From assembly GCF_014199445.1 (NCBI RefSeq), contig NZ_JACIJS010000001.1, positions 62,001 to 126,000 on the forward strand: a stretch of DNA of 64,000 bases, in the 5' to 3' direction. The DNA is from Rubricella aquisinus (lineage in GTDB: Bacteria; Pseudomonadota; Alphaproteobacteria; Rhodobacterales; Rhodobacteraceae). Below, one piece after another: positions 40,523 to 52,485 of the stretch. Numbering within the stretch: the first letter of the stretch is position 1; each line of letters opens with the position of its first letter. Position numbers and translations under genes: made by a program. The notes under the pieces are model-generated. The model was not told the origin of the DNA. It was given only the letters and a program-made list of their open reading frames with translations, and made no database searches.

Positions 40523-41554
40523 ATGCAGAGCAACCGCCTTATCGGCCTTGATATTGCCCGGTTCTGCGCGCTGGTCGGGATGATCATCGTGAATTTCGAT
40601 GTGGTTGTGGTGCGGGCCGGATCACCCTCGTCCACGCTTGCTGACCTGTTGCAGGGGCGCGCGGCGGCGATGTTTGTCGTGCTTGCGGGGATTGGCTTTG
40701 CACTGGGGATGCAGCGGCTCGCTCAGCGCGAAGCGATCCGCCGGACCCTTATCAGATCAGCGGCGCTCATGGCGATCGGGCTTGCCAATATGGCGATCTT
40801 TCCGGCGGATATCATCCACTACTACGCTGTTTATTTCCTGGCCGCCCTGCCTCTACTTTGGGCGCGGACTTATCTGATCGCGCTCCTTGCCGCCACGCTG
40901 CCGCTCCTGTTTGTCGTGCTGACGGATGTGTTTGATTACGAGGCCGGTTGGGATTGGGAGACGCTGACCTATCACGGCTTTTGGACCATCGACGGGTTTG
41001 CCCGCAATCTGCTGTTCAACGGCTGGCACCCTGTGGTGCCATGGTTGAGTTTTCTGCTGTTGGGGCTGATGCTGGCGCGCGCGCCATTGGCGGTGCCGGC
41101 GGTGCAGATGCGCATGATCCTGGGCGGGCTGGGCGTAGCCCTGATCGCGGAACTGGCCTCCTTCCTGCTTGTCGGTTCGATTGCGGACCCGGAATTGGCC
41201 GAAATCCTGCTGACAGAGCCGCTGCCCCCCGGCCCGCTCTACAGTCTGGCCGGAAGCGGCTGGGCCGTTTGCGCCATCGGGCTTTGCCTCAGAACCGCCG
41301 CTGCATTGGACAGGCTGCATATAGCCCGGATCATCCTGCCTGCCGGTCAGCATACGCTGACCCATTATATCGCGCATATCGTGATCGGGATGGGGACGAT
41401 GGAAGCCTTTGGCCGGATCGGCGCGGGGACCGGGACGGAGGCGCTGATCTGGGCGATAGCCTTCTCCCCAATGGCGGTGGCCGCGTCCTATCTGTGGAGC
41501 CTACGATGGCGGCACGGACCGTTCGAAGGCGTCGTGCGGGCGCTGACGCGCTAA
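40523..41554 (+). CDS. DUF418/YeiB-like multi-spanning membrane protein
   Basis: The 343-aa protein has about ten hydrophobic segments. The N-terminal RLIGLDIARFCALVGMIIVNF is the heparan-glucosaminide acetyltransferase-like start seen in YeiB-type proteins, and the C-terminal LRWRHGPFEGVVRALTR is the DUF418 ending. Function is not established for the family. It begins 36 bases after prs and may share its transcript. Confidence 0.82.
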   Translation: MQSNRLIGLDIARFCALVGMIIVNFDVVVVRAGSPSSTLADLLQGRAAAMFVVLAGIGFALGMQRLAQREAIRRTLIRSAALMAIGLANMAIFPADIIHYYAVYFLAALPLLWARTYLIALLAATLPLLFVVLTDVFDYEAGWDWETLTYHGFWTIDGFARNLLFNGWHPVVPWLSFLLLGLMLARAPLAVPAVQMRMILGGLGVALIAELASFLLVGSIADPELAEILLTEPLPPGPLYSLAGSGWAVCAIGLCLRTAAALDRLHIARIILPAGQHTLTHYIAHIVIGMGTMEAFGRIGAGTGTEALIWAIAFSPMAVAASYLWSLRWRHGPFEGVVRALTR

Positions 41555-41558
41555 CGTC

Positions 41559-41909
41559 TCACACGTCCCAGAATTCATCCGGGTCGGCGACCGGCCCGAT
41601 GGCGCGCCATGCGAGTCGCAGCCGCGCGATGCGCGTGTCCTGCCAGACCTCCGCGATAAGGGTGCAGCCGGTCACCGTCACGTCCTCCGCGCGCACATCA
41701 ATGCGCAGATTGGTCTCCCCGTGCTGATCGAGCATGGTGATGGCAATAGTGACATCTGGAACTTCTAGAAATGGTTCCGAAAAGGTGACGCTTTGCGCCA
41801 CCTGTCGTGCGCCGCTGCCGGTCCACATTTCTGTCGGATAAGAGAAGTGATCAAACAGAACCCGCTGGCCGCTCTCTATCCCGATCTGGTTGCTTGCAAA
41901 GCGCCGCAT
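41559..41909 (-). CDS. H-type lectin domain protein
   Basis: The 116-aa product (from ATG 41909) contains VLFDHFSYPTEMWTGSGARQVAQSVTFSEPFLEVPDVTIAITMLDQH, the pattern of the H-type lectin fold, a small beta-sandwich. No signal peptide is visible. The ribosome site is weak and the longer frame to 42173 passes through the atp terminator and atpC, so the start is less sure. It lies right after the atp terminator on the same strand. Confidence 0.72.
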   Translation of the reverse strand: MRRFASNQIGIESGQRVLFDHFSYPTEMWTGSGARQVAQSVTFSEPFLEVPDVTIAITMLDQHGETNLRIDVRAEDVTVTGCTLIAEVWQDTRIARLRLAWRAIGPVADPDEFWDV

Positions 41910-41925
41910 ATGTCTGGTCCGAAAC

Positions 41926-41960
41926 GAAAAAGGCCCCGCCAAACCTTGGCGGAGCCTTTT
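41926..41960 (-). terminator. Intrinsic terminator of the atpHAGDC operon
   Basis: On the minus strand a 12-bp stem AAGGCTCCGCC/GGCGGGGCCTT with a 7-base loop is followed by TTTTTCG. It starts about 23 bases after the atpC stop. Confidence 0.9.
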
Positions 41961-41982
41961 CCTAACTTCAAGCCGAAACCCG

Positions 41983-42375
41983 TTAAAGCTGGGCTGCGAG
42001 CACCTTGAGATCGTTGACACGCTGGGCCGCGGCGGCGCGATTTTCGTCGCCTGCTGCTTCCAAAAGCGCCTCCGCATCTGCGGTGAGCTGTGCGAGCATC
42101 TCTGCGCTGGCATCCGCCTTGGGCACGGCCTGCTCTGCCAGCACGGAAACGGAGGTTTCCGAAATCTCGGCAAAGCCGCCGGTCACGACGAACGCCTCGG
42201 ACGCGGACCCGTTATGCACTTCGAGCACACCGGGGCGCAGCGTCGTCAGGAACGGCGCGTGGTTCGGCATCGCGGTCAGATCACCCGTGATACCGGGGAT
42301 CTGCACGGCGGTGGCTTCTTGCGAAGCCAACGCGCGCTCTGGCGATACGAGGTCGAATTGCATGGTATTGGCCAT
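41983..42375 (-). CDS. atpC: F1 ATP synthase epsilon subunit
   Basis: This 130-aa protein is the central-stalk epsilon subunit. It begins [21 protein letters not shown] and shows the beta-sandwich segments [23 protein letters not shown] and [11 protein letters not shown], followed by the C-terminal helical hairpin. It is the last gene of atpHAGDC, 12 bases after atpD. Confidence 0.97.
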   Translation of the reverse strand: MANTMQFDLVSPERALASQEATAVQIPGITGDLTAMPNHAPFLTTLRPGVLEVHNGSASEAFVVTGGFAEISETSVSVLAEQAVPKADASAEMLAQLTADAEALLEAAGDENRAAAAQRVNDLKVLAAQL

Positions 42376-42387
42376 ATTGGCCCCCTC

Positions 42388-43821
<1,434 letters not shown>

Positions 43822-43827
43822 TTACGT

Positions 43828-44700
43828 TCAGAGCGCTTCCGCGCCCGAAATGATCTCAATAAGTTCGTTCGTGATGACCGCCTGACGGGTGCGGTTGAAT
43901 TCAATCGTCAGCTTGTCGATCATCTCGCCTGCGTTGCGGGTTGCGTTATCCATTGCGGACATCCGCGCGCCCTGCTCGGAGGCTGCGTTTTCGAGCAACC
44001 CGGTAAAGATCTGGGTCGCGATGGAGCGCGGCAAAAGGTCGGCAAGGATCGCCTCTTCTTCCGGCTCGTATTCATAGTTGGTGCCGGCGGCATCGCCTTC
44101 GCCCTCGAACACGGCCGGGATCACCTGAAGCGCGGTCGGCTTCTGGCTGATGACCGATTCAAACCGGGAGAAGAACAGCGTCGCCACATCAAACTCGCCC
44201 GCGTCAAACCGGCCAAGGATGTCGCGCGCGATCGCTTGCGCATCGGCATAGCCCAGCTTTTTGACACCGCTCATATCGACATGGTCAATCAGATGCGCGC
44301 TGTAATCCCGACGAAGCTGCTCGCGCCCCTTTTTGCCCACGGTGATGACTTTCACCGTTTTGCCTTCGCCAAGCAGTTTGGCGATATGGGTGCGGGCGAG
44401 CTTCACGATGGAGGAGTTGAAACCACCGCAGAGGCCCCGTTCCGCCGTTGCGACCACCAGCAGGTGCACATTGTCGGAACCGGTGCCGCGCAGCAGGGTC
44501 GGCGCCGTCGGGGAGTTCGCCGCCGCAGAGGCGAGGTTGCCCAGAACAGCGTCCATCCGGTCGGCATAGGGGCGTGCAGCCTCCGCCGCGTCCTGCGCTT
44601 TACGCAGTTTCGCGGCGGCGACCATTTGCATCGCCTTGGTGATTTTCCGGGTCGATTTGATCGAGTCGATCCGGATTTTCAGGTCCTTGAGGCTCGGCAT
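43828..44700 (-). CDS. atpG: F1 ATP synthase gamma subunit
   Basis: This 290-aa rotor shaft begins [36 protein letters not shown] and ends in the conserved C-terminal helix [41 protein letters not shown]. It lies between atpA and atpD. Confidence 0.98.
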   Translation of the reverse strand: MPSLKDLKIRIDSIKSTRKITKAMQMVAAAKLRKAQDAAEAARPYADRMDAVLGNLASAAANSPTAPTLLRGTGSDNVHLLVVATAERGLCGGFNSSIVKLARTHIAKLLGEGKTVKVITVGKKGREQLRRDYSAHLIDHVDMSGVKKLGYADAQAIARDILGRFDAGEFDVATLFFSRFESVISQKPTALQVIPAVFEGEGDAAGTNYEYEPEEEAILADLLPRSIATQIFTGLLENAASEQGARMSAMDNATRNAGEMIDKLTIEFNRTRQAVITNELIEIISGAEAL

Positions 44701-44732
44701 ATGCCTTGCTCCCTTCCCTTAGAGTTTCCGGA

Positions 44733-46271
44733 TCAAGCGAACGTCTTGGCGTACCCGTCGAGAACCGCCTTGATCTTATCTTCCAACTCGCCCGAAACCT
44801 TGCGGTCATTGTCGCGAATGTCGTTCAACAGATCAGCGTGGTTGTTGCGCAGGTCTGCCAGAAGGCCGTCTTCAAACGCCTTCACCTGGTTGACCTTGAT
44901 CCCATCGAGATAACCGTTGGACCCTGCATAGATCACGATAACCTGCTCGGCATTGGTCAGCGGCGAATACTGCGCCTGCTTCAACAGCTCGGTCAGGCGG
45001 GCACCACGGTTCAGCAGCTTTTGCGTTGCCGCGTCAAGGTCGGACCCGAACTGCGCGAACGCTGCCATTTCGCGGTACTGCGCCAGTTCCAGCTTGATGG
45101 AGCCTGCGACCGATTTCATCGCTTTCGTCTGAGCGGACGAACCCACCCGCGAAACCGACAGACCAGTGTTCACAGCAGGGCGGATACCCTGGAAGAACAG
45201 TTCCGTCTCAAGGAAGATCTGACCATCGGTGATGGAGATCACGTTGGTCGGAATAAACGCGGACACGTCCCCACCCTGGGTCTCGATGATCGGCAGGGCC
45301 GTCAGGGAGCCAGCGCCGTTGTCCTCGTTCAGCTTCGCAGAACGCTCCAGCAGGCGGGAGTGGAGGTAGAAAACGTCACCCGGATACGCTTCACGGCCCG
45401 GCGGGCGACGCAGCAGGAGGGACATCTGACGATAGGACACGGCCTGCTTCGACAGATCGTCATAGATCGCCAGCGCGTGCATGCCATTGTCGCGGAAATA
45501 CTCGGCCATCGCGGTTGCGGAATACGGTGCAAGATACTGCATCGGTGCCGGATCGGATGCGGTCGCGGCCACAACGATGGAGTAGGCCATCGCGCCCGTC
45601 TCTTCGAGCTTTTTCACCAGCTGCGCCACGGTGGAACGCTTCTGACCGACAGCGACATAAACGCAGTAGAGCTTCTTGCTCTCGTCGTCGCCTGCCGCGT
45701 CGTTATAGGATTTCTGGTTCAGCATCGCGTCGAGCGCCACGGCGGTCTTGCCGGTCTGACGGTCGCCGATGATAAGTTCCCGCTGGCCACGGCCAACCGG
45801 GATCAGCGCGTCAATGGCCTTGAGACCAGTGAACATCGGCTCGTGCACGGATTTACGCGGGATGATGCCCGGCGCTTTCACGTCCGCGACGCGGCGCTCT
45901 GCCGCCTCGATCGGGCCCTTGCCGTCGAGCGGGTTGCCGAGCGCGTCAACAACGCGGCCCAACAGGCCCTTCCCGGCGGGCACGTCCACGATGGAGTTCG
46001 TGCGCTTGACGGTGTCGCCTTCCTTGATGCCCGCGTCGGAGCCGAAGATCACGACACCCACGTTGTCGATCTCAAGGTTCAGCGCCATTCCGCGGATACC
46101 ACCGGGGAATTCAACCATTTCACCGGCTTGAACGCTGTCCAGCCCGTGCACACGCGCGATACCGTCCCCAACGGACAGAACCCGGCCAACTTCGGCCACC
46201 TCGGCGTCTTGGCCAAAGTTTTTGATCTGCTCCTTGAGGATCGCAGAGATTTCTGCTGCCTGAATGCTCAT
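44733..46271 (-). CDS. atpA: F1 ATP synthase alpha subunit
   Basis: This 512-aa non-catalytic nucleotide-binding subunit begins [20 protein letters not shown], with Walker [14 protein letters not shown] near residue 169 and the ATPase signature [17 protein letters not shown] near residue 364. One base separates it from atpH. Confidence 0.99.
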   Translation of the reverse strand: MSIQAAEISAILKEQIKNFGQDAEVAEVGRVLSVGDGIARVHGLDSVQAGEMVEFPGGIRGMALNLEIDNVGVVIFGSDAGIKEGDTVKRTNSIVDVPAGKGLLGRVVDALGNPLDGKGPIEAAERRVADVKAPGIIPRKSVHEPMFTGLKAIDALIPVGRGQRELIIGDRQTGKTAVALDAMLNQKSYNDAAGDDESKKLYCVYVAVGQKRSTVAQLVKKLEETGAMAYSIVVAATASDPAPMQYLAPYSATAMAEYFRDNGMHALAIYDDLSKQAVSYRQMSLLLRRPPGREAYPGDVFYLHSRLLERSAKLNEDNGAGSLTALPIIETQGGDVSAFIPTNVISITDGQIFLETELFFQGIRPAVNTGLSVSRVGSSAQTKAMKSVAGSIKLELAQYREMAAFAQFGSDLDAATQKLLNRGARLTELLKQAQYSPLTNAEQVIVIYAGSNGYLDGIKVNQVKAFEDGLLADLRNNHADLLNDIRDNDRKVSGELEDKIKAVLDGYAKTFA

Positions 46272-46272
46272 G

Positions 46273-46833
46273 TCACCCGACCTCTTTCATAACGTTCTGC
46301 AGGGATGCGAGTTTCGCCTTGATCGACGTATCAATCATGCGGGATCCCACTTTTACAACAAGACCGCCGATGAGGCTTTCATCAACGGTCGCATTAACGA
46401 CGACTTCTGACCCGACGGATGCCTTGAGCGCGCTGGTGAGCGCCTCTTTCTGGGCATCGGTCATTGGCGCGGCGGACACGACATCCGCGGTGACTTCACC
46501 ACGGGCTTGGGCTGCCAGCGCCTTAACACCCTTGATCACGTCCGGCAGCGTAAAAAGACGCCGCTTGCTCGCCATCAGGGCCACTGTGTTGGAAACGATC
46601 TGGCTCAGGCCCATCTGCGCGGTCACGGCACCCATCGCCCGGCCCTGCTCTTCGCGGCTATAGAGCGGCGAGGAAATCAGGTCGCGCAGATCGGCACTGT
46701 CCTGCAATGCGGCTTCCAGATCAGTCAGATTGCGCTCAACTTCGGAAAGCTGGTCGCCCTCCTGCGCAATTTCAAAGAGTGCTGTCGCATAGCGACCCGC
46801 AACTCCGGAGACGATTGTCGCTGTAGCGGCCAA
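46273..46833 (-). CDS. atpH: F1 ATP synthase delta subunit
   Basis: This 186-aa peripheral-stalk subunit includes [21 protein letters not shown] near the start and [29 protein letters not shown] at the end, both diagnostic. No ATG lies near the expected N-terminus; the TTG at 46833 with AAGGGTGGGG upstream gives [10 protein letters not shown] and the usual length of about 186 residues, so I chose it over the ATG at 46956, which adds 41 Pro/Gly-rich residues. It opens the operon; its promoter lies in 46834-47082, where no other feature was seen. Confidence 0.93.
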   Translation of the reverse strand: MAATATIVSGVAGRYATALFEIAQEGDQLSEVERNLTDLEAALQDSADLRDLISSPLYSREEQGRAMGAVTAQMGLSQIVSNTVALMASKRRLFTLPDVIKGVKALAAQARGEVTADVVSAAPMTDAQKEALTSALKASVGSEVVVNATVDESLIGGLVVKVGSRMIDTSIKAKLASLQNVMKEVG

Positions 46834-47082
46834 AGGTACCCCACCCTTACTGATTAGGCCCGAAGGTGACCCCCCGGACCGGTTTGCGTTAGGCCACTCT
46901 TGGCAGCCCTGCTTAGGAATTGGCGGGGTGATAGCAGACGGAATTGCGTCTGACAATATGCGGGTCCATGCCTAGGAATTTAGCTTTTATCGTTTGAAAT
47001 CAGTGCGTTTGCCCACATCTGGGGCCAAGTGCGACGCTTTGAACACCCCGATATACCAAGAAATGCGCAGTGAAGGGCAGTT

Positions 47083-47871
47083 TCACCCCCTGTGATCCCG
47101 CCGCGAGGGGCCGAATCCCCTCATTCCTGCACTTGGTTCGGGGGAGGGTTTGGCCAGATCGCCCAGCACCTTGAGCGGCGACCGGGCGCGCGCTTCGATC
47201 CCTTTGACAGGCGCATATGTCTGTTTGGTGGCCTCCACGATCAGCACACCGGCAAGGTGCTGTGGCCTGAGCCGCGCGCCGATCCCCTCAACCGTGCCTG
47301 CCATCTTGAGCATCGTGCGGCCATAGCTCGGTGGAGCATAAAGCGCGCCCACATGCCGCGTCGGCTCAAACCGGTGGCGGCGCAGGTGCCGGTCAAGCTG
47401 GCTGAACGAATAAGGACGGCCATAGCCAAAGGGCGTCGCGTCCCGCCGCGCCCAGATGCCGGTGCGGTTCGGCACGATGAACAGCACTCGCCCACCGGGG
47501 GCCAGAACGCGCCACATCTCATCCATCAGCGCCCCCGGCCGCTCGCATGTCTCCAAACCATGGGCCACGAGCAACCGGTCGATCCGCCCTGCCGGGATCG
47601 GCCATTCGGTCTCCTCCACCAGTGAGGTCAGGTTCGGCTGCCCGGTCGGCCAGTGCATCGCGCCCTGCTCTGCGGGCATCAGGCTGATCACGCGTTCGGC
47701 CTCCGTCATGAAGGGGCGCAGATAAGGCGCGGCAAAGCCGAACCCCTCAACGCTGCATCCTTTCACATCGGGCCACAGCGCGCGCAATTGGGCCTGCAAC
47801 ACGGATTGCACCCAGCGGCCCAAGGGCGTGCGATAATAAAACGCTTTCAGATCGACGACATCGAGATGCAC
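47083..47871 (-). CDS. SAM-dependent methyltransferase, class I
   Basis: The protein (262 aa from the GTG at 47871) resembles class I methyltransferases: GCSVEGFGFAAPYLRPFM carries a degenerate SAM motif I, and MDEMWRVLAPGGRVLFIVPNRTG is the typical post-IV segment. A GTG start after AAGGACC gives VHLDVVDLKAFYYRTPLGRWVQ; the open frame runs further but is the complement of gloB. Substrate unknown. It diverges from gloB with 81 bases between starts. Confidence 0.82.
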   Translation of the reverse strand: MHLDVVDLKAFYYRTPLGRWVQSVLQAQLRALWPDVKGCSVEGFGFAAPYLRPFMTEAERVISLMPAEQGAMHWPTGQPNLTSLVEETEWPIPAGRIDRLLVAHGLETCERPGALMDEMWRVLAPGGRVLFIVPNRTGIWARRDATPFGYGRPYSFSQLDRHLRRHRFEPTRHVGALYAPPSYGRTMLKMAGTVEGIGARLRPQHLAGVLIVEATKQTYAPVKGIEARARSPLKVLGDLAKPSPEPSAGMRGFGPSRRDHRG

Positions 47872-47952
47872 TTTGACGGTCCTTGTTTGCGTTTGCCCAG
47901 CCTTTGGGCGAGTGTTGCGCCAAACGCTACCGTAATTCCAAGGAGCCTGCCA

Positions 47953-48720
47953 ATGCCCGTTGAACTTGTGACGATCCCGTGCCTGTCCGACAACTACGCC
48001 TTTCTCCTTCGGGAGGAGGACAGCGGCCGCGTCGCCCTGATCGACGCCCCGGAAAGCGGCCCGATCATCGCAGAGCTGGAGGCGCGGGGCTGGACCCTTG
48101 ATGAGATCCTTTTGACCCATCACCACCCTGACCATATCGACGGCGTGCCCGATCTGGTCGCGAAATATGGTGCGAAGGTGACGGGGGCCTCTGCCGATGC
48201 GCATCGCCTGCCCCCGCTCGATCAGGCGGTCGCGGATGGGGATACGATCCTGTTTGGCGGCACGGTCGCACATGTGCTCGATGTGTCGGGCCATACTGTT
48301 GGGCATATCGCCTTTCACTTCTTCGACGATAACATCGTGTTCTCTGCCGACAGTCTGATGGCACTGGGATGTGGCCGCCTGTTTGAAGGGGACGCGGCGA
48401 TGATGTGGACCACGATGCAGAAATTCATCGCGATGCCCGATCAGACGGTTGTGTGCTCTGGCCATGAATATACCAGCAGCAATGCAGCATTCGCCCTGAC
48501 GATCGAGCCCGACAATGCGGCCCTGCAAACGCGCGTCGCCGCGATCAAGGCCGCGCGCGACAAGGGCGCATTTACCGTGCCCTCCCTGTTGTCAGATGAG
48601 AAAGCGACCAATCCGTTCCTGCGCGCGCATCTGCCCGAGTTGCAAAAGGCCATCGGGATGGAAGGCGCCGATGCCGCCGAAGTGTTCCGCGAGGTTCGCA
48701 CCCGCAAGGACAACTTCTAA
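47953..48720 (+). CDS. gloB: Hydroxyacylglutathione hydrolase (glyoxalase II)
   Basis: This 255-aa metallo-beta-lactamase-fold enzyme hydrolyses S-lactoylglutathione. The metal motif is THHHPDHIDG (near residue 55), and VSGHTVGHIAF, FSADSLMALGCGRLFEG and CSGHEYTSSNAAFA supply the remaining ligands and glutathione-site residues. AAGGAG precedes the ATG at 47953. Confidence 0.96.
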   Translation: MPVELVTIPCLSDNYAFLLREEDSGRVALIDAPESGPIIAELEARGWTLDEILLTHHHPDHIDGVPDLVAKYGAKVTGASADAHRLPPLDQAVADGDTILFGGTVAHVLDVSGHTVGHIAFHFFDDNIVFSADSLMALGCGRLFEGDAAMMWTTMQKFIAMPDQTVVCSGHEYTSSNAAFALTIEPDNAALQTRVAAIKAARDKGAFTVPSLLSDEKATNPFLRAHLPELQKAIGMEGADAAEVFREVRTRKDNF

Positions 48721-48772
48721 GGGCGCTCCCGCACGGTGACTGGCCCTGACGGGCCGCACCCTTTGGGCCGGG

Positions 48773-48795
48773 CAGCCGGGGCGCTGCCCCGGCTG
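48773..48795. other. Stem-loop between convergent gloB and DUF3422 genes
   Basis: CAGCCGGGGC-GCT-GCCCCGGCTG is a perfect 10-bp stem with a 3-base loop. It lacks a T-run on either strand but lies between two converging stops, so it could be a bidirectional 3'-end structure. Confidence 0.55.
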
Positions 48796-48804
48796 GAGCC
48801 GCGC

Positions 48805-50115
48805 CTAGTCCTTGCGTTTCTCGATGCCCTGCCGGATCCGCCGGACAAAGGCCCAAACGGCAAAGATCACCGGCACCGTGACCACCGCCACCACGGCGGA
48901 TTTTGAGATGCCCAGCGCCTCCCCGAACGGGGCCAGCAGATACCCCGCAAGGCTCACCGCATAATAGCTGATCGCGACCACCGACAGCCCTTCGACCGTT
49001 TCCTGCAAGCGCAGTTGCAGTGCCGCGCGCCGGTCCATGCTTTCCAGAAGGGTGCGGTTCTGCTGCGCCAACCCCACATCGACGCGGGTGCGCAACAGGT
49101 TCGCCGCACGTTCCGTCCGCGCGGCCAGTTCCACCAGCCGCCGCTCCGCACTCTGACAGGTCCGCATCGCGGGCTCGAACCGGCGCATCATGAATTCCCC
49201 GAAGGTCTGGCGGGACGCGACCCGCTTTTCACGCAGCACCTCGATTCGCTGGTTCATGATCGCGGCATAGGCCCCGCCCGCGCCGAACCGGAACGCGGAA
49301 TTGGCGCTCAGCGCCTCTAGATCGGCAGACATCATCAGCAACCGATCAAGCGTCTGCGTATCCGCCTCCCCGTCCTGACTGGCCATGGTCCGCACCAGTT
49401 CGGACAATTCCCGGTCCAGCGCGTTCACCTTGCGCGCCACGTCCCGCGCCACCGGCAATGTGAGCATCGCGCCGGATTTATAGGTCTCGATCTCCAGCAA
49501 TCGCTGCACGATCCGCCCGATCCGGCGCGGGCCGACATCCGGGGTGACATAGACGGCGAACCGCACCTGCCCCTGCTCATGAATGCGAAAATCACTCATC
49601 ACCAGCGCGCTGTCATCGACCACCTTCGCCACGGCGATGGATTCGGGTGCGAAATGCCGGGTGATGCCGTTCTTGAGCTTGCCTTCTGCATGCTCGATCG
49701 TCTTGGCCACTTCGACCCGCACTAGAACGGAGGTCAGCACCGTCCCCGGTGCCTCCGCCAGCCAGTCATCGGGGAATATCCGCATGGTCGAGCCGTCAAA
49801 GGGCGTGTCCGCCACCCCTTCGGCAAAGAGCGTATAGGTCACAAACTCCGTGTGCCGCTCCCATTTGAGCTGCACCGTCCCCAATGGCCCGAAATAATGG
49901 TTCGCATCCGGCGACGGATGCTGCGCGCCATAGCGGTTGAGCAGGGCCACCAGATGCGCACGGTCAAGCTCGGGATCGCGCTCCGGCCCGTCATCGGACA
50001 TGATGGTGATATGCACCGCCCGGCAAGGCCCCTTGATCTCGGGGAAGGGGCGGGCGTGAAGCTCGTTTGACAGCTCATAGCGCTGGGGGTGATCGGGGAT
50101 GACGCGCGGATCCAT
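48805..50115 (-). CDS. DUF3422 family protein
   Basis: This 436-aa protein matches the uncharacterised DUF3422 family: the N-terminus MDPRVIPDHPQRYELSNELHARPFPEI is the family hallmark. The middle is helical, with a predicted coiled coil around residues 300-365, and two hydrophobic segments lie near the C-terminus (VAISYYAVSLAGYLLAPFG and SAVVAVVTVPVIFAVWAFV). I chose ATG 50115 because GGAGGCGG lies just upstream; the TTG at 50127 is inside that site. Function unknown. Confidence 0.85.
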   Translation of the reverse strand: MDPRVIPDHPQRYELSNELHARPFPEIKGPCRAVHITIMSDDGPERDPELDRAHLVALLNRYGAQHPSPDANHYFGPLGTVQLKWERHTEFVTYTLFAEGVADTPFDGSTMRIFPDDWLAEAPGTVLTSVLVRVEVAKTIEHAEGKLKNGITRHFAPESIAVAKVVDDSALVMSDFRIHEQGQVRFAVYVTPDVGPRRIGRIVQRLLEIETYKSGAMLTLPVARDVARKVNALDRELSELVRTMASQDGEADTQTLDRLLMMSADLEALSANSAFRFGAGGAYAAIMNQRIEVLREKRVASRQTFGEFMMRRFEPAMRTCQSAERRLVELAARTERAANLLRTRVDVGLAQQNRTLLESMDRRAALQLRLQETVEGLSVVAISYYAVSLAGYLLAPFGEALGISKSAVVAVVTVPVIFAVWAFVRRIRQGIEKRKD

Positions 50116-50447
50116 GACCGCCTCCAATTAACATGCGTTATGGGCTAGCTAGAGCAGACGAAACGGTTTTGCACCCATTGGCTGAAACAGAACCAAAGAA
50201 AACAATTGTATACCGCAAGAGTGTTGCCGATCTGCCCCACCGCCCTCTGGATGCGGTCTGATCTCCAAACCAATGCAAGCGATTACGCGGTCATAGCCCC
50301 CGCTGATTGGCAATGACACTGGCACAGACATGCGCAATGCGGGCCGCATGCCCCTTGCTTCGCTGAATACCCTCCAGAGGCACCGTCCCACCAATGCCGC
50401 GCATGGCACACCACACCCTCGCCCCCAGCCCGGCGGCTGCCCCCGTT

Positions 50448-50500
50448 TTCTTTTTTCCAAAAATACCTCCCGCCGGAGGCATCGCCGCGCCGTATGGCGC
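50448..50500. repeat. Gene-end repeat, family A variant (reverse orientation)
   Basis: ATACCTCCCGCCGGAGGCAT preceded by TTTTCTTTTTTCC is shared with 12117-12150. It sits in the 445-base spacer 50116-50560 between the mutL stop and the DUF3422 start. That spacer also has an AT-richer part (50150-50290), a likely DUF3422 promoter region, and a CTCATC/GATGAG mini-hairpin near 50523. Confidence 0.7.
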
Positions 50501-50560
50501 GGCCACCCCCAATGGGTGCAGCCTCATCTGTGATGAGGGCGCACCATGCGGGAGCGCGCC

Positions 50561-52411
50561 TTAGCTTGTTCGCCCGAACAGTCGTTCGATGTCTTTCAGA
50601 TCGAGCGACACATAGGTCGGCCGGCCGTGGTTGCATTGCCCGGAATGGGGCGTCGCCTCCATCTCCCGCAGCAGCGCGTCCATCTCCTGCGCGCTCATCC
50701 GCCGCCCCGACCGGACAGAGCCGTGGCAGGCCATGCGCGACAACACCGCCTCGATCCGCTCCTGCACCAGCGTGGCCCCTCCCCCGTCGCTCAATTCATC
50801 AAGCACATCGCGCAACAGTGCCTCGGCGTTGATCACCCCAAGCGGCGCGGGCGTTTCGCGCACGCAGACGGCCCCGCCGCCAAATGGCTCTATCCGCAGG
50901 CCCGCTGTCTCCAGCATCTCCTGATGGGTCAACAGAAGGGCGCGGTCGGCTTCTGACATCTCCACCACTTCGGGGATCAGCAGCGCCTGACCTGGAACGC
51001 CCCGCTCTGCCATCTGGCGTTTGAGCCGCTCATAGACCAGCCGCTCATGGGCTGCGTGCTGATCGACGATGACGATGCCTTGCGCGGTCTGCGCGATGAT
51101 GTAGTTCTCATGCACCTGCGCGCGCGCGGCCCCCAAGGGGAGCGCGTCTGCGGCGGGTGTATCCGGCACCTCCACCGGGGTGGCCTCTACCCGGCCAGAG
51201 GTCCAGCTTGCGGCACTCTCGGCCATCCCCGCCGCCGGGGCCTGTGCCTCATAGGCCGACATCCGCGCGCCCGTGCTGGGGCGCAATGGCGCCTGATAGG
51301 GGCCGGTAGGCTTGGGCTGCATCGCGCCCAGCATCGCCGCCCCCACAGTGGAGGACGCGCGATGCCCGGCCTCCGCCAGCGCGTGTTTGAGTGCCGATAT
51401 GATCAGCCCCCGCACCACGCCCGGCTCGCGAAACCGCACCTCGGCCTTGGCCGGATGCACATTCACATCCACCCGCTCGGGCGGGCAGTCGATGAACAGC
51501 GCCACCGCCGGGTGCCGATCCCGGCTCAGGAAATCGGCATAGGCTCCGCGCAGCGCACCGATCAGCAGCTTGTCCCGCACGGGCCGCCCATTGATAAAGA
51601 AGAACTGCGCCACCGCCGCCCCCCGCGAATAGGTTGGCAATCCGGCCAGCCCGCTGACGCGCACGCCGTCCCGCTCGGCCTCCACAGTGACAGCATTCTG
51701 CACGAAATCCCGCCCGATGATCGCGGCAAGCCGGGCGTCCCGCACGCTGATCAGATCACCGCCCTGCCGCTCCACGCTGAAGGTCACGCGCCCCTCACCG
51801 CCACCCGACACATCGCGCAGGGTCATGCCGATCTCGGGCGCGGCCATGGCCAGCCGTTTGACCATGTCATTGATCGCCTGCACCTCTGCCCGGTCAGACC
51901 GCAGGAATTTCAGCCGTGCGGGCGTGGCGTGAAACAGATCGCGCACTTCAACGACGGTGCCCCGGGTCAGGGCGGCAGGCTTGACCGCGCCGATCTGCCC
52001 CCCCGACACATGCAGGGAATGCGCCTCCGCCCCCTGCACCCGGCTGGTGATGGTGAGCCGCGCAACCGACCCGATGGAGGGCAGCGCCTCCCCCCGGAAC
52101 CCGAGATACCGGATGTTGAACAGATCAGCGCCGTCTGTTTTGGACGTCGCATGACGCGACAGCGCGAGCGGCAATTCTTCTGCCGGAATGCCCTGCCCGT
52201 CATCGGTGACACGGATCAGCGTCTTGCCTCCATCGGCAATCGCGATGTCGATCCGGGTGGCCCCCGCATCCATTGCATTCTCGACCAGTTCCTTGACCAC
52301 CGAACTGGGCCGCTCCACCACTTCACCAGCGGCAATCCGGTTGGCACTGGCGTCATCTAACTGCCGGATCGGGCGGCGCGGCGCGGATATGTTGCGGTCG
52401 GTGTAGGTCAT
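50561..52411 (-). CDS. mutL: DNA mismatch repair protein MutL (endonuclease type)
   Basis: MutL (616 aa) couples mismatch recognition by MutS to strand incision. The GHKL ATPase motifs are intact: [29 protein letters not shown] and the [10 protein letters not shown] loop (residues 40-115). The C-terminal [12 protein letters not shown] fits the DQHA-x2-E-x4-E metal site of endonucleolytic MutL, consistent with bacteria lacking MutH. A Pro/Ala-rich linker lies around residues 350-430. Confidence 0.96.
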   Translation of the reverse strand: MTYTDRNISAPRRPIRQLDDASANRIAAGEVVERPSSVVKELVENAMDAGATRIDIAIADGGKTLIRVTDDGQGIPAEELPLALSRHATSKTDGADLFNIRYLGFRGEALPSIGSVARLTITSRVQGAEAHSLHVSGGQIGAVKPAALTRGTVVEVRDLFHATPARLKFLRSDRAEVQAINDMVKRLAMAAPEIGMTLRDVSGGGEGRVTFSVERQGGDLISVRDARLAAIIGRDFVQNAVTVEAERDGVRVSGLAGLPTYSRGAAVAQFFFINGRPVRDKLLIGALRGAYADFLSRDRHPAVALFIDCPPERVDVNVHPAKAEVRFREPGVVRGLIISALKHALAEAGHRASSTVGAAMLGAMQPKPTGPYQAPLRPSTGARMSAYEAQAPAAGMAESAASWTSGRVEATPVEVPDTPAADALPLGAARAQVHENYIIAQTAQGIVIVDQHAAHERLVYERLKRQMAERGVPGQALLIPEVVEMSEADRALLLTHQEMLETAGLRIEPFGGGAVCVRETPAPLGVINAEALLRDVLDELSDGGGATLVQERIEAVLSRMACHGSVRSGRRMSAQEMDALLREMEATPHSGQCNHGRPTYVSLDLKDIERLFGRTS

Positions 52412-52485
52412 GCCACGAGATATAGCATGACCCGAGAGTGATTCACCAATGGATTTCGCGTGCCGGGGCGACAGGATTGATCCGA

